Assembly (NCBI RefSeq): GCF_001949145.1 | Contig: NW_019091368.1 | Location: forward strand, 2,589,470 to 2,653,469 | Length of the DNA: 64,000 nucleotides | DNA from: Acanthaster planci | Taxonomy: Eukaryota; Echinodermata; Asteroidea; Valvatida; Acanthasteridae | Direction: 5' to 3' | Part shown: one piece after another, positions 10,788-23,180 of the stretch | Position numbering within the stretch: position 1 is the first letter of the stretch | Layout of the letters: each line of letters starts with the position of its first letter | Program-made: the position numbers and the translations under genes | The notes under the pieces: generated by a model | What the model saw: the letters and a program-made list of their open reading frames with translations, nothing else | Told to the model about the DNA's origin: nothing | The model's database searches: none

Positions 10788-13700
10788 TCAACCATCTGTG
10801 ACAAGGTTTTTGCCGGACTGGGCTGTCTCCATGTTGTACCAGACCAGGACCAGGAATGCAGTGACGAGGAGGAAGATGAGGATCTGGAGCCAGATGGGGA
10901 TCAGCGGCTTCTTGCTCTCCTTCTTCTCCTCCTTCCTCTGACTGATCACCGTCTTCTGGGTCACTGTGGATGCAGTCTCTGCCTTCCTCTTGGGGGTGAC
11001 GCTGCGCTGCCTGGTTTTGGAGGAGGATTCCTGGTCCATGAGCCGCGTGACTTGGGATTTGTAGGAGCTGGTGGTGGAGGAGATGAAAAAGCGAAAACTA
11101 CAGTTTGGCTGCTTTGTTTCAGAGAGTCTTGGGAGTGGGCAAACTTGTGTCTGTTTCGAGAAGAAACATGTTTGTATCGAAAGTATACTGTACACAAGGT
11201 ATTGATACATAGCGAACCAGAATTCAGCTTTAACTAAAGCTGACTTAAAATTAGGGCAGTGCCCAATATCCGATCCATTATCAAACATTTAAATACTATT
11301 TTCCGAATTTGAATATCTGCATGCAAAATTCATGAAAAGGAAGGGAAATCTTTTTGTTTTAAATGGGAGAAATTGCACTATGGAGGCTTGTTTCAAGCAG
11401 ATTCATATGAAAAGTGACAGAAATCTTAAAACGATTCAAGAAGTGAATTGTTCATTAAACAATTTAAAAGGAATAGAAATTTTCAACAGGGCAAGAAGTA
11501 TTGTTCCTCCATAAATCTTTCCAAATCGTGGCTGGTGATACTCATCTATGTGAGAAGCTACTATAGTGATTATGATGTACAACTGTGTGTGTCATTGCAA
11601 CTGATTTTGTTTATGGTTTGTACAGCAACAATCTGCTGGTCGGAACGACCGAATATTCGGATATTCGATTAAATTGAAGATCAAATACTCGAGCAGTGAA
11701 TTATTCGAATTGACTCAGCCCTACTTAAAATCTCAATTGGTGTTTGTCATGCTTCCGGGCGGGTAATGGTTTGTAGCTCCCCAATCCTGGGGTGGAGGTT
11801 TGTCACTTTGCCCCTACAGGGCAAGTCACTTTACCCCTGTACATGTCTCTCTCCACCCAGAAATAAATGGGTACCTCTGAGGTAGACATGGTCATTGTGA
11901 GTCGCTGTCGGCACTTGAAATACAAGTAGCAGCATCAAGCTGAACATTCCCGGGACTTGAGATGTATGGTCAGATGTGCGCCAAACAAGCTGGGATAATG
12001 ACGGCATATCTGCACCTTTGATTAAGATGCTGATAGATACAGGTACTGTGCACCTTGTACATGCTGTGATATTATTACTGTAATCACTGGAGTGTCCATT
12101 CGTGGCAGTCTTAAATTTTTGGATCTACGCGATGTTTTAGGCATCAGCAGTAGTTCAAAGGTTTATAGCTCGTCACAGTGGCTTGTCTGTAACCTTGCCG
12201 CCTCCCATTTATGCAAAATGGGTAAACCCAGATGGAGCTATCACCAAGAACAAAGATCACCAGTCAAATCCATCAGCGGATGAATGGAGTCCGAGCGCAA
12301 GAACTACCGTCAGCAGGTGAAAAATGCAAAACATTACTAAAGAAGTTTGAGACACCTTAGAGTAAATGGATCTCAATTATAGCTATGGAATGAAATCCTA
12401 TAACAAATTCTGTCCATCGGTTTTTGGACGTAGATACCCATCGCAGTGCTGGATCACTTCAAAGCCCTTACCTTGAAGATCTGTAGGAGGACAATGATTC
12501 ACGTGTTCCACTGCTGTCTGTGAGAAGCAGCGTATCCGGTGTGTTTTCTGCAATTACAACCAAAAGTCAATGACTTCAAAGCTGTGCTCATGGTTAGTCG
12601 GAATGGGGGTATATCATGACCATTATTCAGCTGTGTGGGTGTATAGGTATATTTCTCTAGTGCCTAACAGAAGGACATTGGTAGGAAGTAGGTGCAAGTA
12701 GTTTTTTTGTATGCACTGACTGACTTTTGCTTCCTTTTCTTTCTTTTTCTTTGGATCTACCCATTACTGTGTATCAAATGCTACAGGCCCTGTAACATAA
12801 AAATGAAAGAATTTACATGTGATTTTCTTGAGGGAAACAAATGCAATGCTGCAGGGTTAAACAGATCACACAAGATTGCCTTTCGGAGGCGAGTTTCCGG
12901 GAATTCCTTGCATGTCACAAGCATCGCCTATCTGGGTCTCACCATCTACGTCCGAGTCGCTGTACTGGTCCTTGTCCTCTTGACTGTCCCCCTCGTTCAC
13001 CATCTCCTCCTGGGATCCGTCTGCTTCGTCTTCCTCTGTCGCCCCCTCCTGCTCTGGCTGCAACAACAGATCGGCCAGCTTCCTCTCGTACACGGCCCGG
13101 GTTGTGGCTGCGTGGTCAAGCAATTCTGGACAGTGACTCAACAGCTACAGACTTCGCGTTGGGCCAAATGACCTCCCCGAATTGCAGTACAACCCGTTTT
13201 GGTGTACAGCTGCTGATGCCTACATATGTTATCTTAAACCTGGAACAGTGGCCAGGGGCACATTTTTTGAATTGTGTTTTTAAACAAAGTGTCACGGAAT
13301 GACATAAGGTGCCTCATCCAGTGAAACCCGTTTACAACATGAACAAAACTTTTGAATACATTCAGCTTCACAGACGTGGTGATATTTACACTTTTTTGTG
13401 AACTTCCTCACAAAAACATTAGCAGATGCAATTTATACAGCACTAAAGCATTCCCAGCAACGAACTGAGATACATATACGTGTGCTTATCATTTTGATTA
13501 TCACTGGAGGCCTTCAGGTGAGGAAAATATTACAAAGAATCCAAGACAGAGGTATAACAAAACAATTGACTACTGTGATGTGGGACATGATATTTTAACA
13601 CCCTCAAAGATGCATAGCACCCCGGGGTTTTACCCTACGAGTCCACGGGGTATCAAAACATTACGTCCCACAGCATTCAATAAAAGAGATTGTGTACGGC

Positions 13701-16700
13701 AATATGGATCATTTAATAGATTCGCATATATCTCTCAATACGACTGGCAGAGTGACTCACCTACAATCGGGCCGGGTTTGAACCCCCTACTTTGCAGTTC
13801 TCTCTTGAGGTCAGTGTCTGACAACCCTTCCACCTCAGCAAGACGGTCCTCAAACTCGCTTCTGTTGGCCTTCTTGGATGCTTTCCTCTTTATGGAAAAA
13901 TGTACGAAAAACGATCATCGTAACTATCATGCCAAGAACCAAGTTTCCTTTCAACTTGGAAAACACAGTAGTAAATGTGACCTTGAAATTGTCATTTAAA
14001 CAGAAATTGTCTGGTCTGACATTAACTTGTTGCTTTTTACTTACCCGAGACATTGTGAATTTCTAACTTCACCTGTATAGATATGTGCCCGACTAGCAAA
14101 AAAACACCCCCCCTAAATGTGATTTTTATCATGCACAAACACTGCCAGACTGTAAAACATGTACATGTTATGTGTATTGCACAAAGATGGGGATTTCCTG
14201 CAATGAATGAGATCAGACGTCATAGGTCACATGGTCTCTCTTAAACAACAGAGGGGGCTATTGTCAAGACCTGTACTAGTTACTGTCCGACTTGCCTCGG
14301 TGTATTGCTCAAGAATAGAACACAGGAGGAGATAAGAAATTTAAGGGGTCAGAAATTAAAATATCAGTACTGCCGCCATCAACTCCATAAACTTAGCATT
14401 TTAAATACTTCAGGTTGGACCAAGAAAAGGTAAAAAAAGGTTTTACTGATGCGCCTCAGGCCCCCAAAATGTTGATAGTAACACCATGCAAACTTGTCCA
14501 AGTACTGGAAGGTAAGAAAAAATATGTTCATCAGTTAGTGTGCAACTTTTTAACGTTGCTTTTGTTTTTAACACTAATACCGTTACAGTTTGCACCGAGT
14601 TGACCCAGTAGTAGTCTGCACAGTTGTTCAAACTGATCAGTTACAACAGGCACATGCAACTTTTACATGTAGAAGTTTGTGTCTTTTTTAACCCCATTTT
14701 TGCACGCTTTTTAACTTTTCAGAAAAACCAACAGTTCAAGATTGTTGATAATGCTGGACAAATTCATTTACGACAGGTTGGCTGACCGAAAATGTACTAG
14801 CATCATGAGTCACAACTCACCTGAACTATAGAATAAAAGTCCTTTAGCTTGACTACAGGTACATATTAATTTACAGCCCCCCAAAAGTCATATTACAATG
14901 TACATGTATTTATTTGTTTCCGATTGGCTACAGCAACTTTCCGTTCAATTTTAAGACTTGGTTTACCGAATGAAATATGCACTACCATCCAACTGATTAA
15001 AAGCTGAAGTTCCATAAAATCTTTCCATAGTTTAGCCCACAGTATTTGAAGCACAAAACCTATTCAAAAGAACAGGACGAAACTAAAGTTTTAAAACCTG
15101 ACTTAAAATTTAGGGGGAATTCCGCACACTCACAATTCCAAGTATTAAACTTTCCACCAACACGAGTTGCTCCTTGAACTCTGCTTCCCACAACAAGATG
15201 TGGTAACAACCCTATCCAAGAGGTACATGTATATGAGTACCTGGCCCCTTATAAATCAATCAGATGATGTCAAGTGGGATTATGGCTGCTGTGACCTGAA
15301 CCTTACACTTGGCCTTGCAACCCTTGTTTACATATGGAGCGTGAAATGCAGCAGGCCCAAAAAATTCCACGCTCAATATTCATTCACTGTATGAAAATTT
15401 TTGGTTAACTAAACAGACACAATGTACTGACCAAGATCTCAAACAGGTTTCTGTTCAAAGTAAAATGAATAACTCGGGTTATGACAATTAATAAAACGTG
15501 CATACATGTACTTTATTTTGTGTACACCATTATGCATGAAGTCTACAGTGGCTGCAACCAGTTCCCACAGAATTGTGTGTGGTTTCAGGCTGCAGCCAAG
15601 TCATTCAGACAAAATACACGGCCACGCTTCTTTCAATGTTAATGACTTGTTTGTTTCTGACCTTTTCCAAATCCTGTAAACTGTAAACATTTTTGGAGGG
15701 TAAATAAGTCCAAGAACCATCCAAATTATTATTCAGGATACCACTGTAAGAAAGTTGCATAAAGAAAATAATTCGTATGATCAACACTCCTCATATCACC
15801 ATTAAAATCATTTACGTGTATTTGTGTGTGGATAAAAGCAAGTAATAAATAATACATTGTAATACATGTACATGTACAGTGTATGTTGGAGAAATAACAG
15901 GCTGACATGTACATCTACGTATGTATGTCCTTTGCCACTTTGAGCTAGAAGTATTTTGATATAGAAAGCACGGAAAGAAGACTGAATGACTGATAAAAAT
16001 CCTGCAGAAATGTGCCAGTAAACCACAAATGTGACTTTTTTAATGGCTGCGTGCAGAGAAGCAGGTAAAACTGTATTTAAACCCACTGTGGACCTACAAT
16101 CTTTCCATCATTACTGCATAAAATTATCACATACTCCAACAACAGCCACCAAAGCTGTGCAGCCCAGCGGGAGTAATAATGACGCTCTCCCCAGTACTTC
16201 CTTGGACAATTCAATCCAAACAACATTTTTGTGTCTTCCTGCATTCCTTGGATTCTGGAAGGAGACAGCCATGGGAGAGGGGGGAGGGAAAGCAAACACC
16301 CCAAGCACACACAGGGCAACCTTGGGGGGTGGCCTTTGGAGGGCTTCAAGGACAAAGCTGGCTGTGCTTCCTATGTTATCCAAGGCCAGGACAAAGGTTC
16401 TGCGAAAGCCATTTCTGGAGTGGGGACCCTGGCAATATCAGGCAAACAGCTGGTTTTTTTTGGTAATTGTGTTCCTACAATGCATGGGCATAAGGGTGGT
16501 ACCTTGATGGTCTGTGTTTGATTTACCAAAGAGATGTGTTTGATTTACCAAAGAGATGCCGTGTGGTGTGGCTACTTGGCAGTAAGGAGATTGCCATCAG
16601 TACTCAAGTGCTTGGATCATTTGCTCCAGGCATCACCTGTTTAAGCCAAGCCACAGGGATCCCTGAAACTCTTCTCTTCAAAAAAGAGGAATTCAGCTGT

Positions 16701-19700
16701 AAATTCATTGACAGCAATGTACAAAAAAAACAGAGCATAACTAGAATAGGATGTATCAGTTATTAGCAGCTAGATTTAAGTTCATAAAATAAAAAAGACA
16801 GAGTGTGATTTTTGACAGGCTTTTACATGTTTGTATCTCATCAAGAAATTTTGTATTTTTGTGACCTTTAAATCTTACTTTGATTTAATAAAAACTGCAT
16901 GATACCTTGCAACTGTATTAACGTTCAGATACTGTTTCATTCACTTCTGCCTTTGGGTAACACCAGCAGTTAATGATAGACAATCATACTTCAACAGATT
17001 ACTTCCTGCACATATAGATTAAATGTAGAAGTAACGGTACACAGGAGTTACTAGTAGGGCACAGGTGACATGTGGACAGTGACAGGGCAGTACAGGTCTG
17101 GGGCTGAAATGCAGGGTGCAATTCCAAACCACGTTTGAAGTAGGTAAAGTTCTACGGTGACATCATCCAGCATCTACTACACCAAGGGACCTGCACTACT
17201 GTATACCCATCAACCTGCCACTGCAATGTACAAAAATATTAATGTACAAACATATGTACATGTAAAGTACACAATGCTGCAAATCATGTCTGGTTCTGTG
17301 GACCCAGTACCTGCAGCACACAGCCCCTGCCTAACCTTTGACTCTTGACTCTGAGCCCAAGAATTTTGCATCCTAACAAAACAGCTAGCGAGCAGAGTCC
17401 AAACAATGTGAACAAACTTGCAGTGAAAAGAAAATCTGGTAAGTAAGCCGTTGCTTTGCATAAGTGCCTCAGAAGCAGGTTTAAGAGTCTCACTTGACCA
17501 GTCACGCGATCACTTTTGGAACTTCTCCAAACTCAAGTATCTAAGGGCTTGCAATATATTGGTTTGTTTGAAACAGGATTTCACCGGCATGTTATAAGAG
17601 CCCTTTGCAGCTTTGTCCCCTCCCCCCATGCTTGCATTTGTGTTTTCTACCATAAGTTAGTTTTACCATTACGATCCATTTTCAGATGAAGCAAACATGA
17701 CAGGGAGGCTGTGAGATATGTGAGATTCTCTTAGAATTTGATAGACTGATAAATACACTTTCATTCTATATGAAAGTATTAATTAACCGTTGTTTCATGT
17801 GTTTTCTTTGACAGTCTTTTCTTCCCTCTAAAGCAAACACAATAAGTGTTTACATCTTAAATGAACTTTCTCATTTTTTTTTCAGTACACCAATGTCCAT
17901 GATAGTATTTGAGAAAATAACGGAAAACAGCCACACCATCCTCAGGTTTTTGGGTTACAAGTTGGAAACAGTTCAGAAGTTTTGATTACGCCTCTCATTC
18001 ACTTACAATGCTTATGAAAAAAACAAAAAACAAAAATGGGATTTCCCGGTCTAAATTAAAAATGACAATCATACCATCGTGACTCGAAACCCAAAGGTGT
18101 TGGACTTTGCTCCATAATAGTATGGTGCACCTGTAGTTAAACACTTGCGGTTTTGTGATTTGGCATGAAACCCCTAAGCAGGCAGTGAACAAGACCCTTT
18201 AAACCTCATTGGGATGGTGTGAATTTTATTGCCCCTCCAACTGTGGTTTGACCTCGCTGGGGAGTGGGGATACAGACTCACAGTAGGTTACAGTATTGTT
18301 GTATACATGGACATGCCTATGGTGTTTACAAGGTATTCTGTATTGCATGTTAAAGCTAATTAATTAATCACCTGCATGCATGCATTTGTCAAATCCAGCC
18401 AGCCCCTAGCAGAAAGTGAAACTTATTTTGTTTCACAGGTGGAGACAGTCTCCAGTTTAACTTTTTTTTTTTGGGGGGGGTGCATTATGCATCCATGATA
18501 CAAGTTGTTTAGCAAATGGCTTACAGTTTACAATGAGTACAGTGGTTTTCAGGAAAAATTCATGTGGGGAATTTATTTGACAATGAGTCAGTTCAGTATT
18601 TTAAAGGTGCACGGTCATTCGGGAACAAAGCATATGTGTGAGTCCACGTAGGGCCGCGCTAATTGGGCAGACCTTGCATTGCATGTCCAAATGTCATGAC
18701 TGCAGACGCGCTTCATTTTAGGCAAGCACTGCTGAAATACCAAACTGGCCCACTGGTCACACACACAGAGTGTGTCTTTTTTACCCGAATGGGTGTGCTA
18801 ACCTTACATACATGTACCTTGAGTGGACTTGTAAATAAAAAAGATGTCCACACGATGCAGGAAAGGAAGACGTTCTGTGGACTTACACACGTCCACAGGA
18901 CGTTTCCCCGTTTCTGAAAAAGAAGTTTAGAGCCATTTTGGGGTAGGGGTCATCTGTCGTAAAAGAGGAATAGTCAAGGAAACCTTGTACAAAAAGCCAG
19001 CTGAAAATCATGTTCCCAGTTGAAGACAAACGAGTATTTTCACTGAGTTTTCTTAACAGCACGAAAAGAAAGGAATGTCCGCACTAGGTATGTAAGGTAA
19101 TTGTGGGTGAGTTGGCACAAGTGACTAGTTTTTACGGGTTGACTTTGTGTCAAAAGATGTGGCACGATGCCCTTAGTATTATGAGTTCAAAGTTAATAAT
19201 TATGTACAGTGTGCAACACACAACATACTACAGCTAACAACAGCAGCTTGCACTGACTTCAGAAACCTTTGTTACAACAACCTATTTTGTACCACAAATA
19301 AAAAGGCTAATGCAGAAACTCTAGAGCTACGGTCTCCCTGTGGTCAGCTTAGAAGTGGCATTAGTTGGTTTAGGCATGACAGACTTTTCTGAATTACTCC
19401 TAACATAAAATTTGACAAGCTGACACACTTCTTTCCCTTCCAAATGAAGAAAACAACTAACACAAGGACTGTATGATTGAAAAATAATGTTTACAGAGAT
19501 AGCATAATTTATACCACTTGAGACAATGCCCTTTTGGGTAATCTACAGCACTGATCACTTCATTCATTGAAGTTGTTTTAAAAATAAACTTACAGGATAC
19601 TTTTGGATAATTCAGTTGCATTCAAGTCTGTTATGCTTGCATTTTTAGACTAAACCGCATGAGAAGTAGCATTTGCCTTTAAAGTTTGCACTGATGTAAA

Positions 19701-21122
19701 GCTTTCTACACTTCTTATTGGGCTTTTTTGGGCTGAAAACTATCATGTCATCAAAAAGACTCTTATAAGAAAATCAACCAACTTTCTCAACTTTTATGAA
19801 ATCAGATGGTGCAGGTACTAGGTTCTAGTTGTAAACTTTCCCTAGAGACAGAAACAAACAGTTTGTTTACAATTTTTTTCTTTTAATATAGTGGCACAAA
19901 ACATTAAACTTGACCTAAGTTGATTTTTTTTTCTCGATTTGGGTTTAGATAAAAAGGTTGCATTCCGCTTCCACCGTTTTCATCTTATATTCTCAATGGT
20001 CAGCCATTACTAACTGTTGAAATGACGTGAATCTGGGACTGAAAAAATTTCAAATTGGACAAGAGTTCCATATACCGACATCACAACTTTTCCCTTCCAG
20101 TAGTTTATTGGCCATCAGAAAGTGATAACATGTCCGAACAAGTCAATTTTAGCAGTGAAAATGTGAAAGCAAATATTCACTTAGAGTTGGAAACACAATT
20201 TTTCAGACCAGTCTCATAGGGATCGTGCACAGGGTGTCATGTGATGTCCATATAAGTTGGAACTCTTTCCTCAAATTGTTTTAAAATACTTAAACTGCAC
20301 TAAACTCTCCACAATATTAGACACTGTACACAACCAACCAGGGAGAGTCAGGATGCTGTAGTCTTTTCTCATGTGTTTATTTGTTTGTTTTGTTTTACAA
20401 TTTTGAGCTTTTGGGCTCCCTAAGCTTTCCTGCTGATTAATGCACTCCCATCTAGAATGACCCACTTAAATGTGAACTGCAAGGTCATTGACAAGCTTAA
20501 ATCTGATTCAATTGAAGTTCACCGGCTAACTATATAGGCCCTACCTTGAGCATGACGAAACGAAGTGAACAAATGTTCCCGCCATCGCGCCAGCAATCCC
20601 AAGGCTATTTTCATTCACACGTTTTAAGCATAACGTTAGGCCTAAGTGAAAAATCGATAGGGCCGTTTCAAAGATGCTATATGCTCAACTGTCATAACTG
20701 TTTTTGTTGGCACAATGGCAGCAACTTAATGCATAGACTATGATGTGTACACGTTCTGCTAGCCAATGTAAAATCACAGTCAAACTCCATTTACATCACC
20801 ACCTGACTACGCTCACCTGACTCCTGTTGTTGTTCACGTTCTTCACCTGCGTCTTCCTGATCTGAACCACAACTTCATCCTCCTCGTCGCTAGAAAACCC
20901 CAGCTTGGGTGAAGTGTTGACCGACATGTTCCGGTAGGACGTCCACTCTTGCTGAGCCTGAGGGCCGCTTGAGGCTTCTTTTTCGAGGAGATGTCGTCGA
21001 TAAAGGTCCACGTAAACTTCCTTCTTCGACCTTCCTCTCGGCACAGGAATATTGTTTTTCCTGAGTTCCTCTGCCAGACGCTCTTTGGTCAATGAAGAAG
21101 GGTTTCTCGGGAGGGCGGGCAT
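10788..21122 (-). CDS. TMPO: LAP2/thymopoietin-like LEM-domain nuclear membrane protein, 5 coding exons, 317 aa
   Basis: Probably an inner-nuclear-membrane protein that binds BAF/chromatin through its LEM domain and helps organise the envelope. Coding exons in transcript order: 20817–21122, 13761–13887, 12943–13107, 12472–12547, 10788–11067. Phases 0, 1, 1, 2 close exactly, giving 954 nt including TGA. Residues about 8–46 form the N-terminal LEM-like (thymopoietin) domain (LTKERLAEELRKNNIPVP, EVYVDLYRRHL). Residues about 124–159 form the LEM domain, ending GPIVATTRAVYERKL across the exon 2/3 junction, which fixes that acceptor. An acidic/Ser-rich linker follows, then a Lys-rich patch and one hydrophobic span (about 282–301) with a 16-residue tail, as in membrane LAP2 isoforms. 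It is short, closer to LAP2-gamma than LAP2-beta. Intron 1 is about 6.9 kb. It diverges from the NWD gene and has an inverted CCAAT box upstream. Confidence 0.9.
11760..11960 (+). repeat. SINE body fragment (family 2), in TMPO intron 4
   Basis: About 55 bp at 11821–11876 (GCAAGTCACTTTACCCCTG, then CTCCACCCAG, then AAATGGGT) aligns with the reverse complement of 48307–48362. There, the same body follows a tRNA-like head. Here the head is not recognisable, so this copy is truncated or decayed. The outer limits are approximate. Confidence 0.55.
16513..16556 (+). repeat. Perfect 22-bp tandem duplication
   Basis: The unit TGTGTTTGATTTACCAAAGAGA-type sequence occurs twice in direct succession with no mismatch, inside TMPO intron 1. 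Perfect identity suggests a recent event. Confidence 0.85.
20113..20270 (+). repeat. Dispersed repeat family R1, copy A
   Basis: Shares with 22998–23180 and 57935–58075 a core reading TTTTTCAGACCAGTCTCATA followed by GGG, a GTGCACAGGGTGTCA block and GTCCA. The upstream stretch (CATCAGAAAGTGA, ACATGTCC) matches copy B. All copies have the same orientation. There is no coding potential and no recognised family; this copy is in TMPO intron 1. Confidence 0.75.
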
Positions 21123-21250
21123 CTTTAAAGGAGAGCTTTTAGGGGGGCTGCGGTTTTCTAAACGGTGAGTTATTTTTGCAACATGCTAATAAATTCACAC
21201 GCTATCGAATGACGCTCCGCAGTCCCTGGCCACCGTCAAACACGACTTCT

Positions 21251-21260
21251 GATTGGCCAG
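21251..21260 (-). promoter_or_regulatory. CCAAT box upstream of the TMPO-like gene
   Basis: GGCCAATCAG-type sequence in minus orientation about 130 bp upstream of the TMPO ATG. The position and extended match (CCAATCAG) fit an NF-Y site; function is inferred. Confidence 0.4.
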
Positions 21261-22997
21261 CAGATTTTGGGTCGAGCTTTTGTTATTTATAAATAGAACG
21301 GAGATTGGTAACCAGGCTTAGCGTACGCAAAAACTGAAAGGTAATTTGCAGGGTGTCAGCCTGTTCAGCTCGTTAACACGGACGCTGCATGCAAGGACGA
21401 CATTATATATGAAATAACAGTACAGTGTACAAACACAAAGTGCACACAGTCCTCATACTATTACTGATTTGTTTGTTCGCTATAGATTTGTGTACATGGT
21501 TACTGCGTGCACGTTAAGTGGAGGATGTGGACTGCAAAATTTCGTGTGTGAAGCCTCCACGGGGTTAAACAGGAATAACGTTGATGATATGTTGTTCCGT
21601 GGTTAACAGCATGGAGGCAGGAGCTCCACATCGTGACCGATGTGACGCCTTCTTTACCAAAGCTGCGTGAGCAGGGAACTCTGAAAAAGTCAACAAGTGC
21701 AGTTTTTTCACACTGACTTACACGTGTTACATGATTTTATACATGTACATATACGCAATTCAGCTAGGCCTACTGTAACTCAATGTTTCATTTTGGTAAG
21801 TCATCAATTAATATCCGTTTTGTATCTGTGTCAGTACCACACCAGGCTCCAGTTAACATGTCCCCAAATGAAATATTCTGAAAACAGAAACAAACGAAAA
21901 TATTTTTTAAAATGTGATATTGTTAACCGGTTAATGTTTATAGGCCAAGCCTCCCTACCAGTGTGCAGTTTGTTTGACACACTTCAAACTTTTACTAATG
22001 TCTTAACAGTATAAATTATAGCCCAACCCCCAAATACCTTTCATCTTACTTCAATACTTGTAAAGTTGTAGTATACATATTTCTAGTAAGTTGCAAATGT
22101 AACATTTTCAAGCACAAATTTGGCACCTGCACATCCGCACAGGTGTGTGCTTGACTATATCATCTGATCGTATGCAACAATATTGCATTCAGAAGTCTGA
22201 GTGCCAAAATGGAAAATAAAAGAAATAGGTTATTCATATTTTTTTATGAGATAAAAATAAGCACATAATTTTAAGGCAAGAGTTCCATGTCCAACCAACA
22301 TGTACTCACCATTGAACATAACAAACTCTACCTCACCCTGTATTTTTAATCATGTCAAATGTGATCTTTAGACAAGTCCAATCTTGAAAAAAAAAATGAA
22401 AGCGTCAGAGGAAAAGTTTACTTCCTATCATATTTCCAAAGCTTGTTAACTTAATGTTTATCATGTTTATAAAAGTTGGAAAGCATGGTGGCTTGGCATG
22501 GAACTCCGTGCTACAAGGAGTTCTAGACCTGCAAAATTTGGGTTAAAAAAAGGGTCATATCACCACTCACCAGGTCAAGAGTAACTCTTAAGGGGTCATT
22601 TTGGGCACAGGTTTTTCATGTTTGTGAACTGAAAATGTCTTGTGTTTTAGGTATGTAGCCGAGGCATGGCTGTATTTTCAACTGCGCTACACACACAATG
22701 TATGTTTACTTACATGGAGTAACTCAATCCATCTTACTCATGACATTGGGAAATTGGCCAATTTCCTGGTGCCATGAACATGCGAGTTAGAGTCACCCAA
22801 GCTTACACTACAGTGACAGACGTGCACCTCCAGTTGCTCTATTTCACTAATTGTCTGTCTGTCAGTGCTGGCGATAAAGAAACATTGGCCCTGCAGAGGT
22901 AATGAAACAGACCAACCACCAGTATGTGGATATGACACGATTGGAAGAATTCCATACACAGATGTCTCTAATTTTCTCTGTCGTAGGATATCACTCA

Positions 22998-23180
22998 TCA
23001 GAAAGTGACATGTCCTAAAAGTCAAACTGAGCTGAGAAAATGTTGAAGCATTTACTCAGAAAACACTTTGAATTTTTCAGACTAGTCTTATAGGTTTGTG
23101 CATAGGGTGTCAAGTGGCGTCCAGGTATGGAACTCTTGCCGAGATAACCTCCGGTCTCTGGTTTGATCAAATACCCCTCA
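22998..23180 (+). repeat. Dispersed repeat family R1, copy B
   Basis: The core GAATTTTTCAGACTAGTCTT, then TGTGCATAGGGTGTCAAG and TGGCGTCCA, aligns with copies A and C in the same orientation. The segment before the core (CATCAGAAAGTGACATGTCC) matches copy A. The segment after it (TAACCTCCGGTCTCTGGTTT) matches copy C. The family is therefore longer than the core alone. Confidence 0.75.

Larger units (their letters stand above)
13888..20816 (-). other. Long first coding intron of the TMPO-like gene
   Basis: About 6.9 kb with no further conserved exon seen on either strand. It contains a perfect 2 × 22-bp tandem duplication (16513–16556), a GC-richer patch open in several frames on both strands (16031–16521) and one copy of a dispersed repeat (20113–20270). 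The splice phase (0 to 0) joins exons 1 and 2 directly, but extra alternatively used LAP2 exons cannot be excluded. Confidence 0.55.

Noticed and set aside
12692-13302. Long + strand frames of 153–159 codons
   Set aside because: They overlap TMPO exon 3 in antisense, where the minus strand encodes the conserved LEM domain end; shadows of that exon.
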